This document shows positions 1 through 9,026 of a stretch of DNA of 64,000 nucleotides, piece after piece. The notes beneath the pieces were generated by a model. That model was not told the DNA's origin. It made no database searches and worked only from the letters and a program-made list of their open reading frames with translations. Positions within the stretch are counted from its first letter, which is position 1. Every line of letters starts with the position of its first letter. Position numbers and translations under genes: made by a program. Origin of the DNA: Oceanobacillus halophilus (GTDB lineage: Bacteria > Bacillota > Bacilli > Bacillales > Amphibacillaceae); assembly GCF_003628505.1 (NCBI RefSeq), contig NZ_RBZP01000001.1:62001-126000 (forward strand), given 5' to 3'.

Positions 1-2
1 CT

Positions 3-206
3 CAATGTCCTTACTGTGTGATGTTAAAAAATTTCCTATCAGAAAAAAATATCCCTTTTAACGAAGTGAATGTAGAGACGAAGCCAGAGGCAATGAGAAA
101 ATTAGTGGAAACAACTGGACAAATGGGCGTACCGCAAACAGAAGTTAATGGGAAATGGGTCGTTGGTTTTGATCCAAACAGAATATTAATGGCATTAAAT
201 AACTAG
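3..206 (+). CDS. Glutaredoxin-family protein, 3' part
   Basis: The reading frame is open from the window edge and starts with the redox motif CPYC, so the true start lies upstream. The visible 67 residues show the thioredoxin-fold pattern of small glutaredoxins: CPYC, then a helix, then a GVPQTEV segment corresponding to the cis-proline loop, then a GFDP turn. Family members reduce disulfides or supply electrons to reductases such as ribonucleotide reductase. The partner here cannot be told. A Rho-independent hairpin follows at 317-353. Confidence 0.8.
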   Translation, partial: QCPYCVMLKNFLSEKNIPFNEVNVETKPEAMRKLVETTGQMGVPQTEVNGKWVVGFDPNRILMALNN

Positions 207-316
207 AAAAGAGCATATAATAAAGCTGTAAAGAGTCTGTAACCTTCCGTGGGAGTGCTGAGTTTGGGCTAACAGGATGTTGGTCACAGAGAATCATAAG
301 TAGCTTAGTCAAAGTG

Positions 317-353
317 AAATCCGAACTTTAGTATAAATAAAAGTTCGGATTTT
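317..353 (+). terminator. Rho-independent terminator
   Basis: A 12-bp perfect stem (317-328 with 341-352) closes a 12-base AT-rich loop and runs into T residues. It would end transcripts from the glutaredoxin gene or from a possible small RNA encoded at about 220-316. The convergent metI gene ends at 396, so it may also act in reverse, although the T-tract is poor on that side. Confidence 0.75.
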
Positions 354-395
354 ACTCGTTTTAAGAGTGGGTAGCTTTCATTGTTCTAGTTACTT

Positions 396-1508
396 TTATT
401 TAAGTGAATCTGATTTTGCGAGAGCCTGTTCTAAATCCATTTTCAAGTCTTCACCATTTTCAATCCCAACCGAAAAACGTAATAGCTTATCATTTATTCC
501 TCTGCGTTCTCTTTCTTCCTTCGGTATTTCTGCATGAGTTTGGGTGGAAGGGTATGTAATGAAACTTTCGACACCACCAAGACTTTCTGCAAAAACAATT
601 AATTGAAGGTTACTCAGAAATGTGTCCACCCAACCGCTCTCTTTTAAACAAAAGGAAAGCATACCACCTTTATTTGGATACAGCACTTCTGTAACTTTTG
701 GATGATTTTCTAAATATTTAACTACTAGTCTAGCATTCTCTTCATGCTTATTCATTCTTATGGCTAAGGTTTTTAATCCTCTAATTAACAACCAACAGTC
801 AAATGGAGAAAGAATTGCACCGGATGCATTATGATTAATTGTCAACTGTTTACATAATTCTTCACCTTTAGCTACAACAAGTCCCGCTAATACATCATTA
901 TGCCCACCGATGTATTTGGTTGCACTATGTATTACAATATCTGCCCCAAGATTAAGCGGTTGTTGCAGATATGGAGTCAAAAAAGTATTGTCTACAATTA
1001 ATAAGAGATTATATTTATGGGCTAATTCAGCGTATAGCTGGATGTCGATTTCCTGCATCAGAGGATTCGTTGGTGTTTCGATAAATAGAGCTTTTGTCCT
1101 TGATGTAATTAGATTCTCGGTTTCCTCTATATTTTGGAAAGTAGTATAAGAGGTTAAGATATTGTAATTTTTTGCATATTGGTCAAGCAAGCGATAGGTA
1201 CCACCGTATATATCCTCAGCTGCAAGTAAATGATCACCTGATTTAAATAAAGATAATACTAACTGAATGGCAGCCATTCCTGAACTGCAAGCAAATCCTC
1301 CATCACCTTCCTCTAGATTCGATATACCTTCTTCTAAAATAGAACGAGTTGGATTTTTTGTTCGAGTATAATCATACCCTGTTGATTGTCCTAATCCTTC
1401 ATGCTGATAGGCTGTAGATAAATAAATTGGTGTGCTAACGGCGCCTGTACCTTTGTCACTTTTATTGCCTAATTGCACTAATTTTGTTTCTAACCCTTTA
1501 TTTGACAT
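396..1508 (-). CDS. metI: Cystathionine gamma-synthase / O-acetylhomoserine thiolyase (MetI)
   Basis: A PLP-dependent enzyme of the Cys/Met metabolism family that joins an activated homoserine ester to cysteine or sulfide on the way to methionine. The start ATG at 1508 is preceded by a G-rich ribosome site and gives 370 residues, the usual length. An open frame continues upstream but runs into the riboswitch terminator, so it is not coding. Visible signatures are TPIYLSTAY near 26, the substrate/PLP segment YDYTRTKNPTR (45-55), SSGMAAIQ (75-82), ETPTNPLMQ (144-152) and the PLP lysine in SATKY (Lys198). Overall similarity is to B. subtilis MetI. The usual partner metC is not adjacent. An S-box riboswitch precedes the gene, so it should be switched on when S-adenosylmethionine is low. 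Confidence 0.9.
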   Translation of the reverse strand: MSNKGLETKLVQLGNKSDKGTGAVSTPIYLSTAYQHEGLGQSTGYDYTRTKNPTRSILEEGISNLEEGDGGFACSSGMAAIQLVLSLFKSGDHLLAAEDIYGGTYRLLDQYAKNYNILTSYTTFQNIEETENLITSRTKALFIETPTNPLMQEIDIQLYAELAHKYNLLLIVDNTFLTPYLQQPLNLGADIVIHSATKYIGGHNDVLAGLVVAKGEELCKQLTINHNASGAILSPFDCWLLIRGLKTLAIRMNKHEENARLVVKYLENHPKVTEVLYPNKGGMLSFCLKESGWVDTFLSNLQLIVFAESLGGVESFITYPSTQTHAEIPKEERERRGINDKLLRFSVGIENGEDLKMDLEQALAKSDSLK

Positions 1509-1532
1509 GATCGCATACCCCCAAAGATTATA

Positions 1533-1688
1533 AAATAAAAGGGACCCCCTTAAGAAGAGGTCCCTGTAAACAGGCACTCTTCCTATCTTCCAAGTATCTT
1601 ACAATACCTGCTGGAATTAGCACCATTACCAATATATGGCCGGTTGCTGAGACATCCTTGGGCCAGTCCCTCCGTCTCTCTTGATAAG
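1533..1688 (-). promoter_or_regulatory. SAM (S-box) riboswitch with terminator, upstream of metI
   Basis: Read on the minus strand from 1688, the sequence carries the hallmark S-box 5' segment: CTTATCAAGAGAG, then GGAGGGACTGGCCC, and the CAGCAACC core. The 3' half of P1 (CTTGGAAGATAGG) lies near 1590-1578. A terminator follows at 1566-1541 (AGGGACC with GGGTCCCT) and ends in a T-rich tract, about 25 bases before the metI start. In this class S-adenosylmethionine binding stabilises the terminator and stops transcription. Confidence 0.93.
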
Positions 1689-1936
1689 AATAAGTTTAAT
1701 AATATATTCATTATGAATTATTACTTTACACGAAACAATTAGTGGATGCAAGCGAGAAAGCAACTTTCCCATTGAATGAAATGTATATTTGAATGTATTT
1801 ACTCTGTCAACATATCTAACATTAGTGCGTACTTCGTTTGCGTATAACAGATATGAAAAATAAAACTGTTCTAAAATAATGGAAGATGCATATTTATCTA
1901 AAGGTGTTGAAATTTTTAACAAGGGATGGGTGATGA

Positions 1937-3994
1937 ATGGATAAGGATAAAGATAAAAGACAAAAGGATAAGAAGGATGAGCAATTAGAAAAATATCGGA
2001 AAAAAAACACAGGTCCAGGAAAAAAAATGACGGATGATACTGGGGTGAGGGTTTCAAATGATAGAACGACTTTAAGGGCTGGTAAGCGTGGTCCGGGTCT
2101 ATGGCAAGATTTTCATTTTTATAAAAAGCAATCACACTTTGATAGAGAAAGAATACCAGAAAAAGTCGTTCATGCAAGGGGATTCGGAGTATATGGAGAA
2201 TTTGAAGCCTATAAATCATTGAAAAATCTTACTAGTGCGCATTTTTTGGGAAAGGCCGGTCGTAAAACACCAGTTTTTGTTCGATTTTCTAATTTTGTTG
2301 GAAATAAAGGATCAAAGGATACAGCTGTAGATATACGTGGTTTTGCAACTAAATTCTATACAGAAGAAGGAAATTACGATATGTTAGCACTACAGTTTCC
2401 TGTTTTCATACTAGCAGATGGTATGAAATTTATGGATGTCACCCATGCAGCTAAACCGAACCCGAAAGTACATGTTCCTCAAGCTACAACTGCACATGAT
2501 GAATTTTGGGATTACGTAGCGAATAATCAGGAATCTGCACATATGGTGATGTGGCTTATGTCTATGCGAGGACGTCCTAGAAGCTGGCGTATGATGGATG
2601 GGTGGCCAATTAATACATTTTGGTTTGTTAATGAACATGGAAAAGGAACTTTTGTTCGATTTAAATGGATTCCTAAGCTAGGTGTTCATTCCCTTTTACT
2701 TGATGAAGCAAATATTATTGGTGGGGTAGATCCAGATTTTCATCGTCGGGATATTATCGAAGCGATTGAAAAAGGAGCTTATCCTGAATATGAATTGGGA
2801 GTACAGTTAATTGCTGAGGAGGATGAATACAAGTTTGACTTTGACGTATTAGATGATACAAAACTTTGGCCAGAAGAAGAAATCCCTGTCCAAACTATAG
2901 GAAAAATGACGTTGAATCGTCTTGTTGATAATTTTTTCGCAGAGGAAGAACAGTCAGCATTTGATCCAGCTAATCTTGTACCGGGAATAGACTTCACCAA
3001 CGACCCTGTTCTGCAGAGTAGGGCCTTTCCTTATAGAGATACGGAATTACATCGACATCATTCAGGCAATTTTGAGAACCTCCCAGTTAACAAGCCTATT
3101 GTTGAACAAAACTATAATTTAAGAAGAAGTTATCTAAGGCATCGGATTGATGTAGATAATGTACACTATCATAAGAATTCATTAGCTGGAAATACACCAT
3201 CAGAGGCTTCTCCAGAAGAAGGAGGATATGTAAGTTTTCCGGAGAAGGTAGAGGGGAACATCACAAGAGATGTCCCGAGTGAATCATTTGAGGATTTCTT
3301 TTCACAAGCAAGACTTTTTTGGAACAGCTTGTCATCGGTAGAAAAAAAGGACCTATTAGAAACCATTATTTTTCATCTACAATATGTAAAAAGTAAATCA
3401 GTTAGGCAGCAAAATGTCGATATGTGGGTAAATGTTGATAAAGAGATGGCAACGATTATGGCTGATGAATTAGGTGTAGATCGTCCAAAAGGCACCCATG
3501 TACCTGTTACCAAAAGTTCTCCTGCGATTAGTCAATTAAACACACCTTTTTATGCCTATACACAAAAAGTAGGTGTATTAATTGGAAATGGTTTTGACGG
3601 GCGAGAAGTAAGAAACGTATTGCATGTATTAAAGAAAAATGGCGTTTTTATGGACATTATCAGTAATAAATTAGGTACTGTTACAGGGAACGATGGCAGT
3701 AAAATGGAAGTAAATGAGACATTTCTAACGAAGTATCCGGTTTTATATGATTCTATTTATGTAGTTGGCGGAAGCGCCAAAAATCAAGATAAATTTAATG
3801 CTGATATTATGAACTTTATTCATGAGCAGTATAAACACTATAAACCAATTGGTGTTGCAACAACTGGTCAATCTTATATTCAAACGTCGAACAAAAATAA
3901 CCTAGCAGGTGTTGTATTTGCTGCAAATAATCCAAATTTTGGTGAAGATTTTGTTTCAGCAATTGCTAAACAGCGTTTTTGGGACAGAAAATAA
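1937..3994 (+). CDS. katE: Large-subunit (clade 2) catalase-like protein, divergent KatE
   Basis: The 685-residue length, a basic N-terminal extension (1-50), the catalase core (about 55-420) and a C-terminal DJ-1/PfpI-like domain (about 540-685) match large-subunit hydroperoxidase II/KatE enzymes. The distal histidine (His79 in HARG), serine (Ser118 in VRFS), proximal tyrosine (Tyr366 in RAFPYRDTE) and its arginine (Arg362) are kept. The normally invariant GNN before PVF is ALQ (151-153), so the distal asparagine is lost. Other changes are RFSTVAG to RFSNFVG and HTFR to NTFW. The role may therefore be a peroxidase-like or weakened catalase activity; this is inference. A G-rich ribosome site precedes the ATG. 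The gene is divergent from metI and a terminator follows at 4129. Confidence 0.82.
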   Translation: MDKDKDKRQKDKKDEQLEKYRKKNTGPGKKMTDDTGVRVSNDRTTLRAGKRGPGLWQDFHFYKKQSHFDRERIPEKVVHARGFGVYGEFEAYKSLKNLTSAHFLGKAGRKTPVFVRFSNFVGNKGSKDTAVDIRGFATKFYTEEGNYDMLALQFPVFILADGMKFMDVTHAAKPNPKVHVPQATTAHDEFWDYVANNQESAHMVMWLMSMRGRPRSWRMMDGWPINTFWFVNEHGKGTFVRFKWIPKLGVHSLLLDEANIIGGVDPDFHRRDIIEAIEKGAYPEYELGVQLIAEEDEYKFDFDVLDDTKLWPEEEIPVQTIGKMTLNRLVDNFFAEEEQSAFDPANLVPGIDFTNDPVLQSRAFPYRDTELHRHHSGNFENLPVNKPIVEQNYNLRRSYLRHRIDVDNVHYHKNSLAGNTPSEASPEEGGYVSFPEKVEGNITRDVPSESFEDFFSQARLFWNSLSSVEKKDLLETIIFHLQYVKSKSVRQQNVDMWVNVDKEMATIMADELGVDRPKGTHVPVTKSSPAISQLNTPFYAYTQKVGVLIGNGFDGREVRNVLHVLKKNGVFMDIISNKLGTVTGNDGSKMEVNETFLTKYPVLYDSIYVVGGSAKNQDKFNADIMNFIHEQYKHYKPIGVATTGQSYIQTSNKNNLAGVVFAANNPNFGEDFVSAIAKQRFWDRK

Positions 3995-4128
3995 TATAGA
4001 AATCGTATCTATATTTACATCCAAACTTGCGTAATCCTCTTTAGCTAAAAAGGTATCTACTAATATAATCATATTTGCCCCACAAACTTCACATTCCATA
4101 AATCCCCTATACGAAGCAGATTGATAAG

Positions 4129-4164
4129 AGACTATCTAAATGATCATCATTTGGATAGTCTTTT
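4129..4164 (+). terminator. Rho-independent terminator after katE
   Basis: A stem of about 14 bp (4130-4143 with 4147-4160, one mismatch) is followed by TTTT. It lies 135 bases after the katE stop codon. The stretch between shows no convincing gene. Confidence 0.7.
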
Positions 4165-4207
4165 GCGTTGTTAAAATGCGTTATTTTAAGCTTAGGTCGT
4201 AATTTAT

Positions 4208-4679
4208 ATAGACTGTTGATTAACTTAATTAAAGATAAATGCCTAATGAAGTGCTTTGTTGATTTCACTTCGGGCAGTCGCTTTCCGCGGGCAGGGCCTC
4301 AGTCTCCTCGGAAGAAAACCACTTCCTTGAAAAAGAAGAGCACTTTTTCTGCGTGCGATGTTTCGCTGACGAAGCTTTCCTTGTCCTGCGGGGTCTTCAG
4401 ACACGTGCTTTTCCCGCAGGAGTCGAATGCCCTCCGCTCCAATCAACCAGCTTAATAGTGGTAGGCTATATTTACATAGATAATAACGTGCAAGGGAGCC
4501 AAAAGAACCAAACTAGCGAAGGAAATACACGGAGACTCCTGTGGGAGGAAAGGCCTAGGTGAGACCCCGCAGAGCGTCAGCTCGAGGAGGCTCAGCAGCC
4601 GCCCACGGAAAGCGCAGTGTATTTCCGTAGCGGGGTTAAGCACTATTCTTGATTAAATAAGTCAGGAGTTTCTATCAAC
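4208..4679 (+). repeat. Modular GC-rich dispersed repeat, full-length copy A
   Basis: A 472-bp intergenic element with AT-rich ends (TTGATTAACTTAATTAAAG at left; TTAAATAAGTCAGGAG then TTTCTATCAAC at right) that are imperfect inverted repeats of each other. Between them are GC-rich hairpin modules, such as CCTGCGGG...CCCGCAGG near 4395-4425 and the CTTTCCGCGGGC / CCCACGGAAAGCG pair that could close a long stem. A nearly identical copy lies inverted at 35229-35711. Several overlapping open frames of 60-95 codons run through it in both strands, but none has protein-like character or a ribosome site, so it is read as a non-coding, possibly mobile element. Confidence 0.85.
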
Positions 4680-4861
4680 TATGCAGGTGATTAAGGGACT
4701 AACAAAAAAAGTTTTTGTGTCTATTAGAACTATCATTTTCTGCTATAATTCTTCAAGTTTATGATAGAATGATAAATAACTTGATTAAAAACTCTCATTG
4801 ATTTCTGCGTACTTACCTTCCGATTCATTCCCAAAATCAAACAATAGAATAGGTGATAATA

Positions 4862-7018
4862 TTGAAATTAATACTTGCTGAAAAACCTTCCGTTGCCAAA
4901 AACATCGCTGATGCTTTGAAAATTAAGACAAAGAAAGATGGTTATTTTGAGGGCAATAATTATGTGATTACATGGGCATTTGGGCATCTAGTTGAACTTT
5001 ATGATGCCAAAGATTATGACAGTAAAATGGCACGATGGAAGATGGATTATTTTCCATTTATACCAAATGAGTTTAAATACAAGATTAAGAGTAACCCTAG
5101 AAATAGAAAACAAACAGACGGTGGTGCGGCAAAACAACTAAAAGTTATTCATCAGTTAATCAAACGTTCAGATGTTGAAGCGATTATATCTGCCTGTGAT
5201 TATGACCGAGAAGGGCAGTTGATAGGAGATAGTATTATCTATCGTGGTGGCCATCAGTCAAAGCCAGTCTACCGATTATTGCTCAATGAATGGACACCCG
5301 CAGAGGTAATGCAAGGTCTGGAAAAAATACAGCCAAACCAGACGATGAAACCTTTGAGAGATGCGGGTATTAGCAGACAGTGGGCAGACTGGGTCATTGG
5401 GATTAACTTAACTTCTGTAGCCACAATGAAGTATCAAAAAGGTAGAGGAAAGGCTTTGAATATTGGACGAGTTTTACTACCTACACTAAAAATCATTTAT
5501 GACCGTGATAAAGAAATAGAAAACTTTGTACCTGAAGATTATTTTAAACTCAAAGCTACTTTTAAGACAAACGAAAATGAGTCCTATGAAGGATTTTACA
5601 CTGTGGAGAATGAAGAGAAGTTTAAACAAAAAGCTGATTTAGACCGGTTACAGGATATAATTTTGAAAAAACCAGGTACTATCATAGGTAAGCAAGTTAA
5701 GAAAAAAAAGGAATTTCCACCTTTCCTGTTTAATCTCTCAAACTTACAGGGATATATAACAAATAAATATCAAGGATGGACTTCAGATAAAGTTTTAAAA
5801 GTTGCACAGTCCCTTTATGAGAAGAAGTTAATTACGTATCCACGTACTTCCAGTATAGCTCTAGAAGAGAGTTTAGTGGAAAAAACGGCCCAAGTATTAA
5901 AAGCACACTCTGCAGATCTTCCTTATAAAGATGAGATTAAATTTATGAAATCAAAACGAGTATTTAATAATACAAAAGTAGAAAGCCATAGTGCAATTAT
6001 ACCTACGTATTTAAAACCAAAAAGGTTATCAAGAGATGAAGCCATCGTCTATCATGCAATTAAAAATCGCTTTATCATGCAATTTATGCCGGTAGCAGAA
6101 TATGAAGAAACAAAATTAACCACAAAGATTCATGATGAACAAATTAATGGAGTCTTTCATTCAAAAGGAAGAGTCCAACTCATAGAGGGATGGAAAAAGG
6201 TAGAAAACATTCAATCAAAGGATATGATATTACCTTCTGTCGAATTGAATGAGAATGTACAAACGACGCATTTGGAGGTTACAAGTCATGTTACAAAACC
6301 ACCAAAGCCTCATACGGAGAGAACGCTGCTTCGGATAATGGAAACTTGTGGAAAAGGCTATAAAGAAGAGGATAGTGAGGAAGAGCTAGGAGCAATTCTA
6401 ACAGGCTTTAGTATTGGTACGCCAGCGACTAGAGCAGAAACAATTAAAAAATTAAAGGATGTAGGTTATATTACAAGTTCCGGGAAAAATTTGGCTTGTA
6501 CGGACTTAGGAAATAAACTGGTGGAGGTATTTCCAGTTCAGCACTTATTTGATTTAGAATTCACTGGTAAATTAGAAAAAATATTATCTGATATCCAAAA
6601 AGGTAAAGCAAGCAAAAAAGAATTTTTAAATGTTATCTTTCGTTTTACCAATCAATCTGTAGATACAATAAAAAATGCAGAAGATGTAATCATTCATGAA
6701 GTTTCAGCTCAAAAAGCAACCAATGAGGTGCTTGGAAAATGTCCTGAATGTGGGAATAAGGTTATTGAAGGAAGAAAGGGATTCGGATGCAGTAATTGGA
6801 GGAAAGGTTGCAAGTTTGTAATATGGAAAAATGACAAATATTTAAAAACAATGAAGAAGAAACCAACAAAAACCATGGTTAAGGAACTTTTAAAAAATAA
6901 TAAGGTATATGTAAAAGGATTGACCAGCAAAAATGGGAAGAAGTATAATGCTTACTTAAGTTATACAAAAAATACAGACAATGAATACTATAGTTGGAAC
7001 ATGGATTTTAAGAAATAA
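4862..7018 (+). CDS. topB: DNA topoisomerase III (type IA)
   Basis: A type IA topoisomerase of about 718 residues that relaxes or decatenates DNA through a tyrosine-DNA link. The TTG at 4862 is preferred over the in-frame GTG at 4853, because AGGTGA (4851-4856) is then correctly spaced and the protein begins MKLILAEKPSVAK, as is usual for the family. The Toprim metal residues are in CDYDREGQ (Asp113, Asp115, Glu117), the catalytic tyrosine is Tyr326 in TYPRTSS, and a GTPATRAETI motif typical of topoisomerase III lies near 520. A single C4 zinc ribbon (CPEC...C...C) is at about 620-650. The residue after YPRT is Ser rather than the common Asp. The gene stands alone, with no transfer genes nearby. 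Confidence 0.93.
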   Translation: MKLILAEKPSVAKNIADALKIKTKKDGYFEGNNYVITWAFGHLVELYDAKDYDSKMARWKMDYFPFIPNEFKYKIKSNPRNRKQTDGGAAKQLKVIHQLIKRSDVEAIISACDYDREGQLIGDSIIYRGGHQSKPVYRLLLNEWTPAEVMQGLEKIQPNQTMKPLRDAGISRQWADWVIGINLTSVATMKYQKGRGKALNIGRVLLPTLKIIYDRDKEIENFVPEDYFKLKATFKTNENESYEGFYTVENEEKFKQKADLDRLQDIILKKPGTIIGKQVKKKKEFPPFLFNLSNLQGYITNKYQGWTSDKVLKVAQSLYEKKLITYPRTSSIALEESLVEKTAQVLKAHSADLPYKDEIKFMKSKRVFNNTKVESHSAIIPTYLKPKRLSRDEAIVYHAIKNRFIMQFMPVAEYEETKLTTKIHDEQINGVFHSKGRVQLIEGWKKVENIQSKDMILPSVELNENVQTTHLEVTSHVTKPPKPHTERTLLRIMETCGKGYKEEDSEEELGAILTGFSIGTPATRAETIKKLKDVGYITSSGKNLACTDLGNKLVEVFPVQHLFDLEFTGKLEKILSDIQKGKASKKEFLNVIFRFTNQSVDTIKNAEDVIIHEVSAQKATNEVLGKCPECGNKVIEGRKGFGCSNWRKGCKFVIWKNDKYLKTMKKKPTKTMVKELLKNNKVYVKGLTSKNGKKYNAYLSYTKNTDNEYYSWNMDFKK

Positions 7019-7291
7019 GTACTTCACAAAATCAATGTTCATGTAAAATTTACTGTTCAAGAGGGTTTATTTAGGAGATAATTTTTCGTTGTCATAATGG
7101 ATGTTTCTATTTCTTATAATAAGATTAATATCTGTTTACCTTAAGTGTGTTGGATAAAATATTAGTAAATGTTTAGAAAAGAATATTCATTAGTACTTTT
7201 TATCTAATGTTGCAACATCTTTAGTAGTTTTGTAATATTGACTAGAAAGAATTTTATGTTCAATCTTAAGATAATAGATTGGAGGGAGAAT

Positions 7292-8788
7292 GTGTTCAAA
7301 AAAGAAACAGCAATTATTCTTTTCATTTTGGTTTTAATGTTATCCGCTTGTACGACTGAGAATACGACAATGAAGATTGATTCAGAGAATGATGAAAATC
7401 CAGTTGAAGTAACTGGTAAAGATCAAACGAATGACTATAATGGGGAAGAAGAAAGCTTGCTAAATGAAGATGATGAATCAGGTGCAGAAAAAAAGATTGG
7501 ACCAGATATAAAATATTTAAGTGATTTAGAAACTATCTCCCTAATAGATTCACGTGAAGAGCTAAAGTCACAGAAGGGTGGACTACTAGTTGATGGGATT
7601 TCTATAGAAGATGAGGTCGAGGATACTAATAACAAACCTCTGGGCTCTGCGCAAATTATAGAAATCAAAGAAGAACTGGAAAATCTTACTGAACATATAC
7701 AAGATCCAAAAGAACTGTATAAGGGAATCGTTTATTTATTAGGATCACCTAATTATAAAGAAACTATTGAAAAGGCAGAAAGTTTTAAGCCAGAATTTGA
7801 AAAACCTGACTTACCTGAATCTGGAGCCTCTAAAGGTGAAATATCAAAATCAGATAATGAAAAAGCTATTATCTTACTTGATGCAAGTTCCAGCATGTTA
7901 CTATCAGTTGATGGGCAGGTGAAAATGGATATTGCTAAAAGAGCGGTAAAGGAATTTGGAGAATCAATCGGTGCGGATAATGATATTTCTTTAATTGTTT
8001 ATGGACACAAAGGGTCAGAGTCTGAAATAGATAAAGATTTATCGTGTAACGGTATAGAGGTTGTATATCCTATGAATAGTTACAATAAAGCAGCATTTGA
8101 ACAATCATTAACAACATTTGAAAGTAAGGGCTATACTCCATTAGCAGGTGCTATAAAGAAAGCGAACGAGATGGCTATAGATTATTCTGGGCCAGTCACT
8201 GTATATATTGTCAGTGATGGGGTAGAAACATGCGATGGTGACCCTGTAATAGAAGCAGAGAATTTTTCTAGTAATATGGAAGAACAACAAATTAATGTTA
8301 TCGGTTTTGACGTTGATGAAGAGATAGAGAATGAACTAAAACAGATTTCACAAGCAGGAAACGGCTCTTATTATTCTGCGGATAACGCGGAGGAATTAGA
8401 TACAACTATTGAAAAAGAGTGGTTACCATCATATATTGATTTAGCATGGGCACATACGAAAGCCCCAGGCCCATGGGAAATATTGGATGAATATGATCGG
8501 TTTGATGTTGATCTAAATAAGATAAGAGAAATTATAAAGATAGAAAAATCAAGATATGACCAAGCAGTACAAATTATTCGTGTGGAACAGTTAACGGATC
8601 CAGAAGTTATGGATGAGTTATCTGATATTATTATTGATGAATATCGAATGAAATTAGATTTAATGAGTGAATTGCGTTCGGAGAAATTAGAAGTAATTGA
8701 TCAGGAAGCGGAAGAAATTAGAGATATGGTTGATGAATGGAAAGAAGAAATGAGGCAAATAAAAGAACAACAAGATGATTTGTTCTAA
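7292..8788 (+). CDS. Lipoprotein with von Willebrand factor A domain
   Basis: The GTG at 7292 has GGAGGG five bases upstream and yields a 498-residue protein with a short hydrophobic signal ending in the lipobox LSAC, so it is probably anchored to the outer face of the membrane. After an acidic linker, a VWA domain spans about 190-380. Its metal-ion adhesion site is intact: DASSS, the threonine in GYTPLAG, and the aspartate of VSDGVETCDG. The last 110 residues are highly charged and probably coiled coil. It may bind a protein or matrix ligand in a metal-dependent way. The ligand is unknown, and the neighbours topB and ndh give no hint. Confidence 0.8.
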   Translation: MFKKETAIILFILVLMLSACTTENTTMKIDSENDENPVEVTGKDQTNDYNGEEESLLNEDDESGAEKKIGPDIKYLSDLETISLIDSREELKSQKGGLLVDGISIEDEVEDTNNKPLGSAQIIEIKEELENLTEHIQDPKELYKGIVYLLGSPNYKETIEKAESFKPEFEKPDLPESGASKGEISKSDNEKAIILLDASSSMLLSVDGQVKMDIAKRAVKEFGESIGADNDISLIVYGHKGSESEIDKDLSCNGIEVVYPMNSYNKAAFEQSLTTFESKGYTPLAGAIKKANEMAIDYSGPVTVYIVSDGVETCDGDPVIEAENFSSNMEEQQINVIGFDVDEEIENELKQISQAGNGSYYSADNAEELDTTIEKEWLPSYIDLAWAHTKAPGPWEILDEYDRFDVDLNKIREIIKIEKSRYDQAVQIIRVEQLTDPEVMDELSDIIIDEYRMKLDLMSELRSEKLEVIDQEAEEIRDMVDEWKEEMRQIKEQQDDLF

Positions 8789-8826
8789 AAAAACTGTCCA
8801 AGATTCTATTTTTGGACAGTTTTTCT
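8789..8826 (+). terminator. Rho-independent terminator after the VWA lipoprotein gene
   Basis: A ten-base stem (AAACTGTCCA with TGGACAGTTT) directly after the stop codon, with A residues before it and T residues after it. Confidence 0.85.
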
Positions 8827-9026
8827 ATGAAAGATTTTTTTAGAAGAAGAGATGTTTATTAGCCTATCTGTGAAAAATTTGTTATGATATTATTGTAAAA
8901 TAATTATACTTTACTTATATTAGTTCAAGCGTGGATTATTTAGTCTATTTAGTCTATATAAATGTGTGAACGCTTGTACATTTAAATTTGTAAGTACATA
9001 CCTATAGAAGGAAAGGTGGAGGTTTC

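Noticed and set aside
1626-2219. A 197-codon minus-strand frame across the S-box and the start of katE
   Set aside because: It is antisense to the catalase N-terminus and to the riboswitch, and its composition is that of a shadow frame.
3956-4099. A 47-codon minus-strand frame beginning MECEVCGANM after katE
   Set aside because: It has one CxxC and a GGGG before the ATG, but it overlaps the end of katE and has no second metal-binding pair or recognised family, so it was not called.
4168-4643. Overlapping open frames of 60-95 codons on both strands through the repeat at 4.2-4.7 kb
   Set aside because: They follow the GC-rich repeat, recur in the inverted copy at 35 kb, lack ribosome sites and show no protein-like pattern.
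8940-8985. A Rex-like box upstream of ndh (TGTGAACGCTTGTACA)
   Set aside because: The two half-sites do not form the TTGTGAA-N4-TTCACAA palindrome; the match is too weak.
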